Source of the DNA: Ceratodon purpureus
Lineage: Eukaryota; Streptophyta; Bryopsida; Pseudoditrichales; Ditrichaceae
Assembly (NCBI GenBank): GCA_014871385.1
Contig: CM026433.1
Span: forward strand, 15,565,985 to 15,629,984
Length of the DNA: 64,000 nt
Direction: 5' to 3'
In this document: one piece after another, positions 47,592 through 60,119 of the stretch
Position numbering within the stretch: the first letter of the stretch is position 1
How the letters are laid out: each line of letters opens with the position of its first letter
Notes under the pieces: model-generated
Seen by the model: the letters and a program-made list of their open reading frames with translations, nothing else
Told to the model about the DNA's origin: nothing
The model's database searches: none
Program-made: the position numbers and the translations under genes

Positions 47592-50500
47592 GCAGGTTAG
47601 TCTTTAATTGTTGCTTATGTATTCTATTTCATGTTATTGGGATGTCTAAAGTCCATTGAGATTATAGAAATTGATTTCTATGTTTGTATGACATTAATTC
47701 TGATAAGATGTTGTTATGCAGACATATATTTACTCCTATTTTGCGTCGATGGTGGATATTCTTCCCGGAGGACATATAGAATTCAGACACTTCAAGCACG
47801 CAGTTGAGTCCATAGTGAGTCTATAGGCGGGTATAGGATAAGCCATTTATTTTCAATGCCAAGAGTTTCCAGAGTTCTTTGCATTTTTTCGGTTGCCAGA
47901 GAAGATCTGTTGATGTGATCATGATCTTTCTCGATCGAGCTACTTGTGTATGTTCTGTCTGAAATATATATTTTGTATCTGTTCCTCCAACTGTTCCTTT
48001 GTAAGATTATTCTTCGTGACCTGCTTGCATTCTTATCTTTACAGTCAACTTTAAAATCATATGTTGAATGGGTTAACAGAAATGTTTCGATTGTGATGAG
48101 ATACTGAATATAAATTTATACTTCCCGAGATATGATATATATGGATTGTATCGTCCCATAATTAAAGGCCAGTCACAGGATTCGAATCCCTAAAATTGCT
48201 CATCGCTTAAGTCTGATTGCACAGCGCTTCATCGCTTCTCAGCATTGACATATGTAGTACCTTACATGTGAGACCGTAAGTAAGGGGTCTGGTTGGTGGG
48301 TGAACTCTAGGGTTGCAAATTCATCTGCGGCGGTGTCAGAAGGGCGGCGTTTCTGATTGTTTCGATTAAATCCTAGAGTATATATCGGGTCAAATTGCAA
48401 CACCTAGAAGGGCAGCTGCAATGGTGATCGTAGAGCCAACAGCCGAGACCTGAAAGTTATCTGCAAGTGGTGCTAACTGACGCATGTGGAAAGGTGGGGA
48501 CGGGAGGAATCGTCGAGTCACCTCAGTGGCAGTGGATGCATGTAGTCACAAGCAAGACGGTGTCCCAGCCAGCAGATGCAGCAGACAATCTTCTTCCGGG
48601 ACGAGCATAATATCTCCTTGTAAATTAAGCAAGTGATGATGGGAACAAGCGCTTTGCTCATTTCTTTAGCCTTTTCACGATGAGTAGAGTGGAAGCTGCA
48701 TTCGGTAATTTATTTGCCATCGCCCAAGTCTACGGTACACCAAAGTTACCATGCTGCGGCCCACGGTGCCTTATGCTATGACCTTGCAGCGTTTAGAAAA
48801 TGTATTGAGAGATTAAAAAAAGAAGTATTTATGACCAAAATTAACCTTAATTCTAAATTTTTGTCACATGAAATATAAATTTCAGAGCCGCACTGTTGAC
48901 AGCCATGACAACCATGAAGATAATGACAATGGTCTCTTCCCTCCATCATTCAATTATCAACAATACATGATGATTTTGGTGTAGTGAGATGGTAAATTTA
49001 ACAAAAGACTATTACTACAGTTTATGAATACCTTGAACATAAAAACCACTCTAAATGAAATCAATTTAAAAGTCCACTTTGAACAATTATGTATGCCTAA
49101 TTTTTATTTTTTTGGATTTGCATGAAGTGTTTAAATAGAAAGAAAATTTTTAATACAAAAAGAACACTACCTTAGAAATGCAACACTGATATCTTACAAA
49201 GTACTATATCATGAACACAGTTCCAAAAAAATTAGAAAATCGAGGAAGGTTTATGAGTTAAGAACTTTTCCACTAATAAGTATTTGAGCTACACCAAATA
49301 TATTTAAATGTATTTTCATTGCAACTTGGCTCTAAAGTTTCCCACCAACATCACATTAGGGCCAAAAAAAACCTTAACTTTTGTACCAAATTATGTATTT
49401 CAAAGGCATTTTATAGTATTAAAAGAAGTCAGTGTCAAGCTTTTAACCACTAACTTTCCTTGTGTTTTTGGAAGCTTGAAACCTCAAAGCTGCGAATTTT
49501 TACCTCTGTGCACTTCCAAGGGTGTAAACAATTTTAAAAAAAAATTCAAAGACTTTCAACCATAAAATCTTTAATCTAAGCCTATTTGTAGTTCTGATTT
49601 AAAAAACTAACCGTTGGATGATTATCGTTTTCAAGATCGTAACATTCGAAGTTTGTGCAAAAGTTTTTTTTGGCATTGCTTCCACGGTGCGAAGAGAGAC
49701 TTGAAGATTGTTACCTCAAACATTTTGGTCATATTTTTTCAATGTAGCTAACTAAGTTAGCTATGCTCATGCAAAATTTTAGGGACTCAAAACGCTTTTT
49801 AGACCTTCATGCAAATTATTTTCTATAAGAAGGTATAATATTAACAAAATAGTAAAACATGCATTACAAAAACAATTTGTGAGGTAGGTACCTTTATAAA
49901 TTTGTGAATTTTAGAAAAAAAAAAAAATTACAAAAATTCAAAAATCTCAAAATTTGACAAATTTTTAAAGGAAAAACTAAAAAATTACCAAAAACTTTCA
50001 AGCTTGTTGTTGTAAGTTTTGGAGGCTGCTCTTGTAAAATTGGTCAACTTTTTGACATAAGTCACTATGGAATTTGAGTAGTGATTTGATTATGAACATA
50101 TTTCAATTTTTGTTTTTTTTAAAGACCTAATTTTAGACTGCCCGTTTTGGACTTGAAACCTAAAATTTCTAGATGAAGGTTCTAAAATTGGAATTTGGCT
50201 TCAAAATTTTTACTACATAGACCTTACCATAAAGGGAGCATCCAATAAAAATATTGAAAAGAAATATTACTTTTAACCCTTCCATCTAGGCTGCCCAAAA
50301 TTGCAAAAACCCATTTTGGGTTTCAAAGATAGTTAGGGGTCAAAAACTAAAGAGAACCTTCTCTCCTACAACATTGGACTTTAAAAAGCAAACAATCTAA
50401 TTGGAATCCAAAATCAAAATATATGAAGAACTCATGAAGGTGCATTAAAGCCTAAAGGCGTTGGTATGGAGCATGAATTGATGGACGATTGTAATGGTGT

Positions 50501-52211
50501 TGCAGAAAACTCCTTCAATATAATTGGTCTTGGACATGCCAATATAGTTTTATAAGAGGCCTTTACCTCAAGCAAATGAAGAAGCCCAAATGAAGAAGAA
50601 CTTTATTTTAAAATGAAAATTGTAAATCACCAATGCCAAGTGACCACATTCTCCACATCTGCTCAAATGAGCCCACCAAGGTTTGAACCTAGACCAATTA
50701 TATGAGATAAATGCTCTTTTCAATCAACAATGAACAAATGGCTTGGCGTTCAAATTCCCGTAAAAAACAATCCTTATACCAATGAGTCCTTGTTTGAATT
50801 GGTTTTAAATTTTGTTATTAATTAGTTATGACGATAGTGTCTATTCTAAAAAAGAAGACTAGTTCTTTACTTTTGTTTATTTGTCTCGTGGACATAAGTC
50901 TAAGGGTGGAATAAACAAACATGTCATTCACGTCGGTCTCCTTCGGAAACCAAAGTTTTTCTTCTTCTTGTTAAAAATTGGCTTCTTTTTACCAACAATG
51001 GTCCAATATTAATGATTATCAATGGCTTGATAATTAGAGCATAATACTGCTAGTGGAGCATGGAGCATGGAGCATGACCAATCCTTCATAGTCCAAGAAT
51101 TTTATCTTTGTTTACTTAATTTAACATAAACTCTTGGAATTTTGAAAAGGAAATAGGTCTATTTTTAGTCTGATCCAATCCTATATTCTCATGGTCCTAA
51201 ATCTCACCAAAAGTATTGCTATATAAATATTTAGACAAACAAGAAACTTTGAGATTTGGCCTTTCATTTAAATCCCAAAGGTCATTTTTTTTTGCTACTG
51301 CAATTTGATTTTGGTATTCAACGGACTCTTGACCTTTGGTTTCCATGTGAATTGGTCCAAATTGGTGGAATTTTTGAGCTATTCATTTTTGGAAACTGGC
51401 TATAGTATGCAACGGCCTTACGCTTAGTACGTGCAATGTTTGCATATATGGGCTACCTCTTGTAGTCCCAAACATCATGAAACTTAAAAGATAGTCACTT
51501 TGACATTATGATGAAATCAGGAATAACTTATTGGTTTTTTGTTATTTTGTCACCAGGTTAATATATCAAAATAAGAAAAAAAAACCTAAAAATATCTTAA
51601 AGTTAAGAGATATTAAAATGACATGAAATTGAGGCCAAAGAAACTTTAAAATGGCATTTTATATTAGTTTGATGTCATTGTAACTTATATCATAATAACG
51701 TCATTTTCGTCTCATTTTGGCAATATTTTGATCTAGGTTATTTTAAAATCAATATTATATAGTTCTAATTCATGTCATTTTGTGTCAATTTAATGATATT
51801 TTTAACCCTTTGAATGCCAAGACAACCGTAAACTAATGTTAAATCCAAATTTATCAGTTTGATGTTTGACCCCAAGTCATGTCAAATAGACACAAAGTGA
51901 TTATGCTAATGAGACAAGTTATTGGACTTGGATTCTAGGAAAATTTCTATGGTAACTAAAATAAGAAATTTCTTTATTATTAAGACAAAGGCAAGTTGTA
52001 CTACAAGGGTTCATGTGCAACTGCATAATAATTAAGTTTTGCAAACTTAAAGAGTATCAAAATTGTAACCTAAATCTTTTATTCTTTCAAGTCACTTATG
52101 TAGTAATGATTACCATAACACCATAGCAGGTTTGTTCTTTGCCAAACGTGTATTTTTTTTTATCTTTTTTGGAAAAATAAGGTTCTTTTCTCAAAAATTG
52201 ATTTTCTTTAA
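47592..52211. other. AdoMetDC 3' flank, then AT-rich gene desert
   Basis: The first 400 bp or so is probably 3' UTR. From 48.8 kb the sequence is AT-rich with fragments related to other repeats here (near 49.6-49.7 kb to the 38.9-kb element). TTAA-CCC starts occur without a confident partner at 50277 and 51805. A near-tandem GGAGCAT triplet occurs at 51055-51074. No gene was recognised. Confidence 0.45.
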
Positions 52212-53135
52212 CCTCTAAAGTTCCTTGACTATGTTTCACCAAAAAAACGCTCCAAAATTGCCATTTCCAATGTAAAGAGCATGAATGACTAAAAATAAAT
52301 AAAATTCTAAATATAACCGTAAGATCTTAAACTAGATTATTTTAATAGACAGCTTAAAAAAATTAAATATAATTGGCCGTAAAGATTAGAAGATTATAGC
52401 AATTGAAATTTGAAAACAAACTTTTTGACAAGATTTTTGACTAGGTTGACACACTCTAACTTTTTTTCCTTAGGTTTTTTGCATTATAGATTGTCGGGGT
52501 TTTGATGCATGTCAAAGAAGACTAAGTTAGCTAATTTTAATAAAAAAAAGTTACAACAAAAAATCAAGTGTAGCATGTTGAAAACAATATTTTTATTAAA
52601 TTGAATACATAAGAATGCTAAATCTTATTTCTTTCCTAGAAATTCTTTTATTTAATAAAGTCTCAATTCAAACGGTCAAAGTAAAGATTGATGTCCATTC
52701 TTTCAGTGAAAAAAAGAAAAAACCTAAAAATAATAATTTTTCTAACTTTTATGAAGGAAAGAAGAAATTTTTTTAGTACACTGGCCAAAACGGTGAGAAA
52801 ACTTTGATATTTTGTGGAGTGAACATTATGCACTCAAAGTCGTTTTTTTTTGGAAACCTCAAAGATGACATCATGAAGTATTTATAGAAATATTTTTAGA
52901 GGTAATTGATATATTTAGCATGGCTGCCCGAATTGCCCATCGAGCAGCTTTTTCCACTTTGGGTACCCTAACTATATTAATAAATGTCCAATTGAAAAAA
53001 AAATTAGATTCCCTCAAAGTTCTTGTTATGGCCTATGTTCACAAAAAGTTTCAAAAAATCTTGACTTTAATTGAAGTCACAGGTACATGCCCGAATTCTA
53101 AAAAAGCCCATTCTAGGACTATTATCCTTTAGGGG
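52212..53135 (+). mobile_element. TTAA-flanked element, copy C of a three-copy family
   Basis: 924 bp between TTAA (52208-52211) and TTAA (53136-53139). It begins CCTCTAAAGTTCCTTGACT and ends TATCCTTTAGGGG. It is collinear with copies A and B over its full length by eye. Non-coding. Confidence 0.77.
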
Positions 53136-53556
53136 TTAAAAAAAAACAACAAAAAATCAATTAAAACAACCTTAAATGGCTTAGATATAACAAAATATGA
53201 CAAAAAACAATTCATTCTATTTATTATCTCTTGTCTTCATAAATTTCAAGATTTTCCATTTTTTTGGAGAAATTATTCAAGTGCTAACGTGCTATGGTGT
53301 TCGGTAGTATAGTGTAATTTACATACATGCGCTTCGTCAAATAATTCAAATTTAGGAAGACAATCTTTCTTGGAAATTATGAAACCATGTTGCCAGATGT
53401 AGTTAAAATGGGGTAAAATTAAAAGATCAACATTGAATCCAGTGATCAACTATTAAAATAGAAGGTTGTAGAAGAAATGGATTTAGGTTTTGTAACAATG
53501 TTGGGCTAAAGGGTCAACCACTCCAGGTGACCCAGATGACCCATTCTGTTACTTAC

Positions 53557-53847
53557 ATTAACCTTCCTGTAAGCTGCCATTTTTCTCATTGTCTGTTTAA
53601 GAAATTTCCTGCCAGCTGGATAACCATCATCATCAAATTCGAAATACTGGACAGTATGATATTGGGTTTCACAGTTTGAAATCCAAGGCCCAACTGATAA
53701 CTGCCATGATGCCATCATAGTTTGGCAGCTCATGAACAGTTGCAAGGGCTCACAAGCCAGTTTCAAGTGTACAAGTAAATTGTACTCCGAGTATATATCA
53801 AAAGTTTTGTCCATCATTGACCACTGCTCTTCTCTTGACTTCCTCAA
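53557..53847 (-). pseudogene. Possible orphan exon or gene fragment
   Basis: The minus-strand frame reads like real protein, including MMDKTFDIYSEYNLLVHLKL and FEFDDDGYPAGRKFL, then MRKMAAYRKVN. It ends at a strong donor (AAT|GTAAGT, 53556-53551). I find no partner exon or promoter, and it is wedged between two TTAA-flanked elements (ending 53135 and starting 53866). I do not recognise the family. It could be a degraded gene, a captured exon or chance. Confidence 0.3.
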
Positions 53848-53865
53848 TGGATTTGTCTAACTTAA

Positions 53866-54403
53866 CCCTTTAAGGACCGGATTCAACACTGTTTTTAAAG
53901 ATTTGTTATATAATGGTTGAGGAATCACGAAAATTGACTTGATGTGCAAAGCAAAGTTGCAAATGTCAATGTGAAGATAAGATCTTTACAGTTGGATTCA
54001 TAATATTCATTATTAATATTTTAAAAAGAATTTTGCAAGTTTTTCTCTTGAAATTCAATTAAAATTCCGAAATTAACTCAATTTTTTTTTTGAAATATTG
54101 TTATGAAATGAAAATAACTTACATTATGAGATGGTATAGTTTCCATTATTTGATTTCACTTATTATGGAAAATCATATTTGAGATCTCACTTTCTGAACT
54201 AAGAATGAAACTTGACATAATCTACTTTTATGGATTTTTAGAAAATTACAAGATCTTATTTTGAAGATCCATACCGTACAAATGATAAACATCTAGCACA
54301 AAATTGAAAAAAAAAGGGGGATGAAAAACATCCAATTTCTACAGAAATTAGGCTCCTGGATTTCATCCGGCATCCAGAATCTGGGCGCCAGCAAGTTAAA
54401 GGG
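53866..54403. mobile_element. TTAA-flanked element, 538 bp
   Basis: It lies between TTAA (53862-53865) and TTAA (54404-54407). It begins CCCTTTAAGGACCGG and ends GCAAGTTAAAGGG. The ends are complementary for only 8 bp and the interior is unrelated to copies A-C. Non-coding. Confidence 0.6.
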
Positions 54404-54743
54404 TTAAACACCCCTGCGCAATGTGGCTCAAAGCAAAGGTTTGAAAGAGGGTGAGAACTTCGAAGGGTGGGGCAGAACTCTGTCCCTATTATTACATTGG
54501 ACTGGATCTTGGGGGCCCCGCTAAGAAAATTGGGGCCACAAGTCTTGTTTTAGCGCCTCAAAAAAACCTCAAGAACTCCAAAATGACCACAGCTTGAAAA
54601 ATAGACCAAACCAAGCTTGAGGTTTGGTGCAACACTCATTTAAAATTAAAATACCAACTAAAATTGGATTCAATTAGACTCTAAAACAAGGACCCCTTTA
54701 CATATCATATTTGCAAGACTTATAGAAGCTACATCTAGGAGGT

Positions 54744-54746
<3 letters not shown>

Positions 54747-54828
<82 letters not shown>
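54747..54828. repeat. (AT)n microsatellite, about 82 bp
   Basis: An uninterrupted AT dinucleotide run just left of the TTAA-type element beginning at 54840. The length may be unreliable in an assembly. Confidence 0.95.
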
Positions 54829-54829
<1 letters not shown>

Positions 54830-54839
54830 AGAACCTTAT

Positions 54840-55387
54840 CCCTTTAGGGCCTAGCAAACCAAATTTGGTCGTTTTAAACTGAATTTTGGGAATTGGAACA
54901 ATTTCTTAGCTTCAATTGCCTATGAGCTATGAACAAGATGTGAGGGCTCGGAAATTACGTTTCCAATGAGCCATTGGCCATCAAATTTGGAGTAATAATA
55001 ATTTGTCCATGGCAATTTGAAGTTGGGATTTCTAGAGTTCAAAATGTATTGTGGAACATGTTTTTCTATCAAATTTATTTGTGTATAACTAAAGAGAGCA
55101 TGACAACTTCACCATAGTGTTCTATATATATCTAAATAAATATTCTGTTAAATTTTCATGGAAATGAGATTTTTTGTAATTACTACAAATTTTCAAAGGT
55201 AGAAACTCTAAAAAATATTGTAAATTCCATTTCTTTCCAAAAAATATTCAAAATCAAATCTGATAAAAGACATGATTGGTTGTTTGTGTAAAAATAATAA
55301 ATTAAATTAAATTATAAAATTTCAATATGAATATTTGATTATAAAGAAATTCAAGAGATTGCTTGGGGCTCCTTAGGCCCTAAAGGG
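54840..55387. mobile_element. TTAA-type element with 14-bp perfect inverted repeats
   Basis: It begins CCCTTTAGGGCCTA and ends with the exact complement TAGGCCCTAAAGGG. The right flank is TTAA (55388-55391); the left is TTAT (54836-54839), one base off. 548 bp, no coding capacity. It shares its right TTAA with the next element. Confidence 0.72.
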
Positions 55388-55391
55388 TTAA

Positions 55392-56047
55392 CCCCCTAAC
55401 GTCCATGAAGCCTGATTTGGGCTTATGTAGCTGGTTTCTGGCCTATAACTTTTTTTCGACAAGGAATTCGATTCTGAGTCCAACTAGAGAGTTGGGCAGG
55501 TTGAAGTTAGCTATCCAATCCACTTTACCTCACATGAATTGAAGTCTCCAGTCAAAATTTATGGCCATTTGAGTGGCAGTGGGTATGAGAAAAGCCAGAA
55601 AAGCTCCTTGTGACCTAGCAAATTTCCTCAAATTTTCTCAAAGAAATTTGGGATTTGATCCATCTTTGAACATCAATATCTTTAGCTAGGATGTGCGGAT
55701 TGGGGTACTTTCAATTCCCACACATTTCTCATGCCCTGATGCTCCCAAAACGCAGCTTCTCTAAAAAAATTTAGAAGAAAAAAAAACAAAAAAAAACAAA
55801 AAACATGTGACAAAATGCTGTTTTCAGTGAAGCAATTCTCAGCTTTTTCTTGACAGATTTGTTATAATATCTGTGACTTTGATTCGGAATGGGACAATTC
55901 TCCGTAGATAGATTAAGTGCCATGCTACAAATCTATCCGTACGGTTAGATTTTTTGAAAAAAGTGCCAAATTTGAGCTATGAAGCTTGCAATTAGACCCT
56001 ATCTAAAATCCCAAAACAGCCTAAAAATAGTCTTGGACGTTAAGGGA
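55392..56047. mobile_element. TTAA-flanked element abutting the previous one
   Basis: 656 bp from CCCCCTAACGTCCA to TGGACGTTAAGGGA (12 of 14 complementary), flanked by TTAA at 55388-55391 and 56048-56051. The interior differs from its neighbours. Non-coding. Confidence 0.7.
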
Positions 56048-56432
56048 TTAAAGGACTTATTGCAGACTAGAGAGACAATTGGAACTCTAGGCACGTTCTC
56101 ACAATGTCAACTTTGAAGGTAATTTTTTTGATTTTTTTTGTGGATGTCGGTAATACAAATACAAGAGCTTCATGCAAAAAAAGTTTTTTATTTTATTTAT
56201 TTTTGTTTTGTTTTTGGTTTTTGTTTTTTGGTGGGCCTCTAGAAAATAAGTTATGCTCCTTTAAGTGATTTCCGTTAACAAGGGGGTAGTTTCAATATTT
56301 TGCTATACCCTTCTACTATTTTTGAGGTCTTTTTTATACAAAGTAGTTAACTTGATTGCCTTCAACATTGGTTAAACAAAACCCAGTCCATCCTAGAAAA
56401 AAATCATGCTCCTCTTCAGTCATGATGAATTG

Positions 56433-56450
56433 CCCCCCCCCCCCCAAATA

Positions 56451-56513
<63 letters not shown>
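56433..56513. repeat. Poly-C run followed by a (TA)n microsatellite
   Basis: A 13-base C run (56433-56445) is followed after eight bases by about 60 bp of TA repeats (56454-56513). The Ile-Tyr repeat frame across it is an artefact. Confidence 0.95.
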
Positions 56514-56514
<1 letters not shown>

Positions 56515-58079
56515 TTGCAATGTTATAAAATGTTAACAAAAAATTAAAAATGTGAACTAGCAGTATTATGAATCCATGTTCCTTTCACAATGTTACACCC
56601 CTTTACAACCTTGTATACAAAAAACTAGCATCATGTACACCATACAAATATGAAATTTAGTCCTTGTATAGTGTAGAAATTTAACACCAATAGAAGTCAA
56701 AGCTTGCTGATTTTGTTTGGATAGAATAAGAAAAAACGATTTTGCTTATTTCAAATTCTATATTTTCCAATGCGTGCAATGAAGTTTTAGAGAAACATTT
56801 TTATACATGATCTTTTAGTACTCTTAGGCAAGATGCTACTGTTAGAGATGCATCAGAAACTGCTGTTTTGATTCCTTCGCTCTAGACTTTGGAACTACAA
56901 TTTTACAGTGATTTTATTTAGACATTGTAAATGGGGATTGATGGGAAAATCCCAGTATAGAGTCCCTTCTTTATGGCTCTTTGCATGTAGTTTAAATTTT
57001 CCCTACATATACATGTGAGTCTCTGAGCCTTGGATCTGGCAGGGGCTCCCTTAAAACCTCAGAAGCTGGGCAATGTCATGGTATGAAAGATACAATAATG
57101 AGCGGTCCCATAAGATCTTGGTGAGTTCTGGGCCAGGACAATGGGCAATGGGCATCCATGTGGAAGCCCCTGGGTCTTGAACAAACATTCAATTACAGTT
57201 GTATAGAATATCAGCCCGATTCAGCAGATGATGGGGAATGTTTCAGTGCAATCGAAGGAATATATTGGATCTGAGTCATTGGATCTTGGGGACATGCAAG
57301 TGGAGGCTTGAGGTCTGTGCCTCAGCTTGCATAACTTTCTGCCTCTAGAGCTTTGAGAACTGTTCCACAAAACCAAGGGTAAAAGATGTCCTCTGGAGTC
57401 TGGACCTCCTCCACCTCTTTGAATCTTTTATGAAACAAAGCAGCACTTTTCAGCACAATGCTCGGATAACCTCTGGTCCTTTGTGGATCCAAGGAGAGAC
57501 ACACTCTGCATCGACTCCCCGTCCAATACAGTGAGCGAATGATTGCTTCTAGGGTTGTACACAAACTGTATGAATAAAAAGGTCCCATATGACCCTAAAC
57601 TTATACCCTCGTGAAGGCTAAGTAGAACTCTATGCAAATTAGATTGTTACAGTGGCAGTTTGCTTCCCGGAAAACTCTTCATGTGTCATTTTAAAAAAAA
57701 ATGGATAAATTGTACAACCTAGGCATTGTATTCACTACTAGACTTATCTTGCATCTAAATGTGGGTTCAACTAGATGTAAATCTGGGCATAATATGGCTT
57801 GATGATGGTTTAAGGAACATCCAATATAATTTTCACATGATTTAAGATAATATGCCAATGTCTATGTCATAACCTTCATGCCATCTACGAATTCATCAAG
57901 TATTTGGAAACCTGCAGTGCAGTCTGTACCATGTGATTCTGTTTACTTTCAGAACCAGTTAGCTGTTTTGTAGATATCCCAGACAAGTCGAGCTTATCAC
58001 GGTAGGATATTCCTATGATACATGCATGAAAAGCTTGATCAGAGTTCTCTAGTGATTGCAAGCCAGGAACATTAACTTA
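56514..58079. other. Gene-poor DNA
   Basis: No gene was recognised. A minus-strand frame at 57322-57588 looks somewhat protein-like but lacks a promoter, splice partners or a known motif. Confidence 0.4.
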
Positions 58080-58814
58080 GGGCCGGTTTAGGGCCATTTT
58101 AGGGCCGGTTCAGACTATGGCCGAACTCGAGAGGAGAAGCTTAGTCCAGTGTCCCGAACTTGGTCCATAGGAGAAGGTTTTGAGCTAAAAAGTAATCTTA
58201 AAATAACCCACTTGGGGACTTTGGCCGGGCATAGTGTGAAGGCCCAAAGGAGAAGGCCAAAGGTCAAGACCAATGATCCGAATATTTAGACATTTATAGA
58301 AAATCGAAAAAAAATCCAAATAATCTGAAAAAATTAGGGAAGGTGCAAAAACTAATGAAGAATGTGTGGAAAAAATTCAGCAAATTCTACATTGTTATGA
58401 CAAAGTTATGAGTGATTGAAGTTCAGCTTATTTTTGGACAGCATTGGTCTAAACCCAATGATTGTCAAAAGGTTCATTAAATAGAACATGACAAGGCAAG
58501 TGGAGCATGACTAGCTCTTATTAGCCTATGAGCCTTGTCTTCTTGTGCATATTTTAATGAAAAAAAAGTTTCTCCTCTCGACGGAAGTTAAGGTCGAGCA
58601 TTTTGCTCGACCCAAACTTTGGTCGGGAGGAGAAACTCTTGGCGCCAAAATTTCCCAAAAGTGCTGCCACCTAAGCTTTTTTGCAGGCGACCTCCTTTGG
58701 ACCTTGGCCTTAGTGTAAAGGCCAAGAGGAGAAACTTTGTGGTTTTCTGTAATTTCATTGGTTGGGACGCTTCTCCTCTCAAAGTTTGGCCACAGTCTGA
58801 ACCTGAACCGGCCC
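58080..58814. mobile_element. 735-bp MITE, TTA duplication (PIF/Harbinger-type)
   Basis: It is flanked by TTA (58077-58079 and 58815-58817). Ends GGGCCGGTT... and ...AACCGGCCC are complementary, and the inverted similarity extends about 60 bp (GGTTCAGACTATGGCC; GAGAGGAGAAGC on both arms). The left arm has an extra short duplication of GGGCCGGTT. The interior (58230-58559) matches 27616-27896. Non-coding. Confidence 0.78.
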
Positions 58815-58817
58815 TTA

Positions 58818-60119
58818 GGCTACGGTGGAGAAGTCCACTAGTCATGAAAAAAAAGGCGTTTGTCAACTGTGATTGGCCAAAAATGCAACTCTTGACCGGA
58901 AGGTGTTTACACTATGTGTAGACAAAAATGGTGGTGAATTTTTCTCATGGATGATAAAATGACATAGCCGCCTACATGGCAACACTTTTTGGACTTGGGC
59001 TTCCCTGAAGGAAGAGTTTCTATATCGGCCTCTTAAGGCCGGACAAGAAACTTCTCCTCTGGAAAAGCCCAAAAGAATAAAAAATTAATTTTCAAAATAA
59101 ATCTGGACCAGAGATTCTATATTTAGCAATTCAAAAGTATTTTAAAAAAGTTCTAATCTTCAAAATAGGATTTCATGAGGAATGCAAAAATTTGCAATTC
59201 TCAATTATAGAAAATGTCAAAATTCAAAGTACTCTTAGAGCCATTTTTAATTTAGAATTTTCCATGAGCAGTAATAGTGGTACTCAATTTTACTCACCAT
59301 TAAACCCACAACCATAATCTTTGACTATGAGAGTTCATCCACTAGCTAACCACTGGCAAGGTGACCAATATGCAAATTAGTCTTCCAAATGAGGACTGCA
59401 ATTCGTTTTTAGAGTTACTGGAGGGTGGTGGGATCACATTGGGGGTGGTGATTTTGTAGGCTGTGGTGATTTTAGGTGCTCCTACCATACTACAACTTCT
59501 TGGGCCTCATTCACACTTGCATGATCCAAATTGTACTATAACCAACCAGAGCAGTGGCATCATGTTTCAAATCCAAGTTCATGGGTGTCAACTGTTACAC
59601 AAATGATTGCATATCTACCCACTGATTCAAAGTCTACACAAGCAGGATTTGAGACACCAGTCTTCAAAGATTTTTAAAGGTGGAGGTTTCCACAAACAAG
59701 TCAAAAATTGAGGATTTAAAGTTCCAAAATGTACACTTGAAGACATGTACACAACAAGTAATATGGATGAACCAGAAGTAGAATTTGAAAGACAACCTTA
59801 GTCTGCAGTTTCTTGAAATCTGGACCTAACAAATGTACAAGAGCCTGAGATGATTGATAAGTCAAATTAACAAAACCTATCACTACACAATCTCAGAAAC
59901 CTGGAGTACCTTGTGTTGGATACAAAGCAATAGTCAACCATGAAGTTATCAAAGAGGTTTTGACCACTCCTCACAACGCAAGGGTTAACCGGTATTCAGA
60001 TTTTTGTGCATGTTTTCACAGAAAGGATGTCCAAAGAATTTACCGAGGCACAGACATGGATCGGCGGATACAAGCTTCGCGTTTTTGGTCAAAAAGCATC
60101 CCAGAGGTATATCCGTCAC
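58818..60119. other. Intergenic DNA between repeats and the IBTK-like gene
   Basis: Sequence near 58.96-59.06 kb (GAAACTTCTCCTCT) resembles arms of the neighbouring MITE. From about 59.9 kb it is probably the 3' UTR or flank of the minus-strand gene. GGG|TTAA at 59984-59990 resembles the right end of a TTAA element, but no left end was found. Confidence 0.4.

Noticed and set aside
48170-48195. GGATTCGAATCC, resembling a tRNA T-arm
   Set aside because: No acceptor stem, D-arm or anticodon arm fits upstream; the palindrome alone is not a tRNA.
50277-51810. TTAA|CCCTT starts at 50277 and 51805 as further TTAA elements
   Set aside because: No convincing complementary GGG|TTAA partner was found, so boundaries cannot be set.
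56356-56547. Open frame with an Ile-Tyr repeat
   Set aside because: Translation of a TA microsatellite.
57322-57588. 88-aa minus-strand frame
   Set aside because: Part looks protein-like, but there is no motif, promoter or splice context strong enough to call a gene.
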